Source: Chloroflexota bacterium
Lineage (GTDB): Bacteria > Chloroflexota > Anaerolineae > Promineifilales > Promineifilaceae
Direction: 5' to 3'
Assembly (NCBI GenBank): GCA_020353135.1
Contig: CP070688.1
Span: forward strand, 1,071,133-1,079,594
DNA: 8,462 nt
Part shown: piece after piece, positions 6,902 through 8,462 of the stretch
Layout of the letters: the number at the start of each line of letters is the position of its first letter
Numbering within the stretch: position 1 is the stretch's first letter
The notes under the pieces: generated by a model
Told to the model about the DNA's origin: nothing
Database searches by the model: none
Seen by the model: only the letters and a program-made list of their open reading frames with translations
Translations under genes and position numbers: made by a program

Positions 6902-8462
6902 CTACCGATCAGCATGCCGTTCGACAAGTCCCATCCATTCTTCGTTCAGGCCGCTGTCAGTCACGCCATAGTATACGTGAACGCCGTTCTGGTCGCGCAT
7001 TGCCAGATCATACCAAACATGGTTGTCGCGCCGCCGCAGGTCCAAGAAAGCACGGTTATTATCCCAGGTGATTTCATCGGCCGACGGGATCCCGTCTTCT
7101 GTCTTAATGATCGCATAGTGCCACAATTTTCTGGCCGACGAACGAGTGACGTTCTTAATGAGGTTGCCATTTCGCAGATCTCGAACAGTGTGATAGATCG
7201 TGCCATCACGCTCTTCGCTGCTGACAATCTCGACTCCAGTACGTGGCGCAGTGGCCTGTTTGCCCTTTGGAGAAGAATCTGTTTGAGTTTCTGGCGCGGT
7301 AACGGTTGGTTCTTCCTCAGGTTGGTCGAGGACAGAAGCGACCACGCTTTCACCGGCTAGCCCGAGAATTCGTCGCTCGACCAGCCGAACTATTTCATCT
7401 CTGACGGCCGGTGTCGTTTCAGCTTCATCGCGAACATAGAAACGATTGTCGTCAATGGCATAGGGTATTTCCCGCCCCGGGGGCACGTTGATTCGGACGA
7501 CCGGCTGGCCTTGTGAGCTCAATACGTCGATATTGACCTCTGGATCAGGGCTCAACCTGCGAGCTACTGCGCTATCGAGTTGCTCTATCGCTTTTCGTGG
7601 TTCGCGAACACCGACGATCTTTTCGCTAGCATCTGGCGGCAAGCCCACGTAGATGGTGCCTCCATTGGTGTTTGCCATGGCGCAAACGTCTTCGAGGATT
7701 CGATTCAAATGCCCTCCGCGCTGGGCCATGGACTTGTGAAAGGATTGGACGATGGACGGTCCCTCCTCCCTGGCCAATTGAACGAAGTCGACCGGAGAAG
7801 CTGGACCCCGATAGGGGCGGGTTAGCGACAGGTCATTCCCCTGAATCACGGCCGCCAAAGCCGCAAAACTGACTTGCTCCAAGTGGACCTCCGTTACCCG
7901 GTCACCCACACCCAAATTCTTCTGCGAAAGCGGATCGCGCATCAACCTGTGTGCGTCCGAACCCTGAATACAACGCATGGCTCGCGGGTATTCGGGTTTT
8001 GAGCCGTCGAAGAATCGACGAGTGGTGTAGCGGCCGCGTTTCTCCAAATCCGTCACCTCGAGGCAATGTAAATTTGGATCCTGCGTATAAGCGATTTTCG
8101 TTTGTCCGCCGAAATCGAGGCCGCGCATACCCACACCATTGCTGGAGTTAGCATGAGCCGCGATTACCAGACCTCCACTTTCGTTGATTACTCGATATGC
8201 GGTCAGGACATCGCTGGTAGCGCCCACGGTCGAACTTCCACTGGGCAGTAGGTCGATCGGCACGTTAAGCGACAAGAGAAGGTGCTCTAGGTAGGTAACA
8301 GGTGTGTCGCTATCAAATATGCCCAGAATATGAAAGCCAAAGGTTGCCGTGAATTCAAAGCCAGGCAGCACCAGGATCTTATCTAATAATCGGAGATATT
8401 CATCCAGGCGGTACTGCTCTTCAGGCAAGATGCGGTTGAGGGATTTCAACAAGGAAAGCTGT
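6902..8462 (-). CDS. PHP-domain phosphoesterase fused to AlbA_2 (Schlafen-like) domain, 5' partial
   Basis: The frame is open through the window edge (it reads Gln-Leu-Ser before TTG at 8452), so the N-terminus is missing. Numbering is from that TTG. Residues 1-210 look like the rear of a PHP metal-dependent phosphoesterase: 'LPGFEFTATFGFHILGIF' (29-46), 'GGLVIAAHAN' (93-102, His100) and 'GSDAH' (164-168, Asp166 and His168 as probable metal ligands). The N-terminal His-rich motif must lie outside. Residues 215-360 resemble AlbA_2, the putative nucleic-acid or nucleotide-binding domain shared with Schlafen-like proteins: 'DVCAMANTNGGTIYVGLP', 'IVGV', then 'RFYVRDEAETTPAVRDEI'. A Pro/Thr/Glu-rich linker (375-405) leads to a C-terminal unit of about 110 residues with 'RKLWHYAI', 'WYDLAMRD' and 'VYYGVT', which I cannot assign. 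The substrate is unknown; nucleic-acid processing or sensing is an inference. It is the first visible gene of the minus-strand block; mog begins 83 nt later. Confidence 0.75.
   Translation of the reverse strand, partial: QLSLLKSLNRILPEEQYRLDEYLRLLDKILVLPGFEFTATFGFHILGIFDSDTPVTYLEHLLLSLNVPIDLLPSGSSTVGATSDVLTAYRVINESGGLVIAAHANSSNGVGMRGLDFGGQTKIAYTQDPNLHCLEVTDLEKRGRYTTRRFFDGSKPEYPRAMRCIQGSDAHRLMRDPLSQKNLGVGDRVTEVHLEQVSFAALAAVIQGNDLSLTRPYRGPASPVDFVQLAREEGPSIVQSFHKSMAQRGGHLNRILEDVCAMANTNGGTIYVGLPPDASEKIVGVREPRKAIEQLDSAVARRLSPDPEVNIDVLSSQGQPVVRINVPPGREIPYAIDDNRFYVRDEAETTPAVRDEIVRLVERRILGLAGESVVASVLDQPEEEPTVTAPETQTDSSPKGKQATAPRTGVEIVSSEERDGTIYHTVRDLRNGNLIKNVTRSSARKLWHYAIIKTEDGIPSADEITWDNNRAFLDLRRRDNHVWYDLAMRDQNGVHVYYGVTDSGLNEEWMGLVERHADR

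Overview
The window most likely comes from a chromosome of a Chloroflexota bacterium, probably of the Anaerolineae/Caldilineae type. The basis is the Pro/Thr 'PTPxPTATP' low-complexity linker and tail in a membrane-anchored SurA-like protein, together with moderate-to-high GC and frequent GTG/TTG starts. This placement is inferred from style; no taxonomic marker was searched. The region looks mostly like ordinary chromosomal housekeeping DNA. I see no mobile element, CRISPR array, tRNA or rRNA.

Layout. A 5'-truncated plus-strand gene (1-1323) encodes a membrane-anchored, SurA/parvulin-like foldase or chaperone. It converges on a minus-strand block that ends with smc, and a perfect 22-bp hairpin (1366-1413) separates the two and probably terminates both. 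Read in its own direction, the minus-strand block is: a PHP phosphoesterase/AlbA_2 (Schlafen-like) fusion entering from beyond position 8462; a MogA/MoaB-family molybdopterin adenylyltransferase (6818-6321); an RlmI-type 23S rRNA m5C methyltransferase (6316-5108); and the SMC chromosome-condensation ATPase (5022-1477).

The mog and rlmI genes are 4 nt apart and probably co-transcribed and translationally coupled. The gaps before mog (83 nt) and before smc (85 nt) are the least ordinary parts. The smc gap holds both a good sigma70-type promoter that would give a nearly leaderless smc transcript and a 29-codon ORF that overlaps the rlmI stop (TAATG) and the smc start (ATGA). The mog gap holds a weaker 30-codon ORF.

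The genes share no single pathway: protein folding outside the membrane, chromosome organisation, rRNA modification, molybdenum cofactor synthesis, and probable nucleic-acid or phosphoester chemistry. The least understood protein is the PHP-AlbA_2 fusion with an unassigned C-terminal domain.
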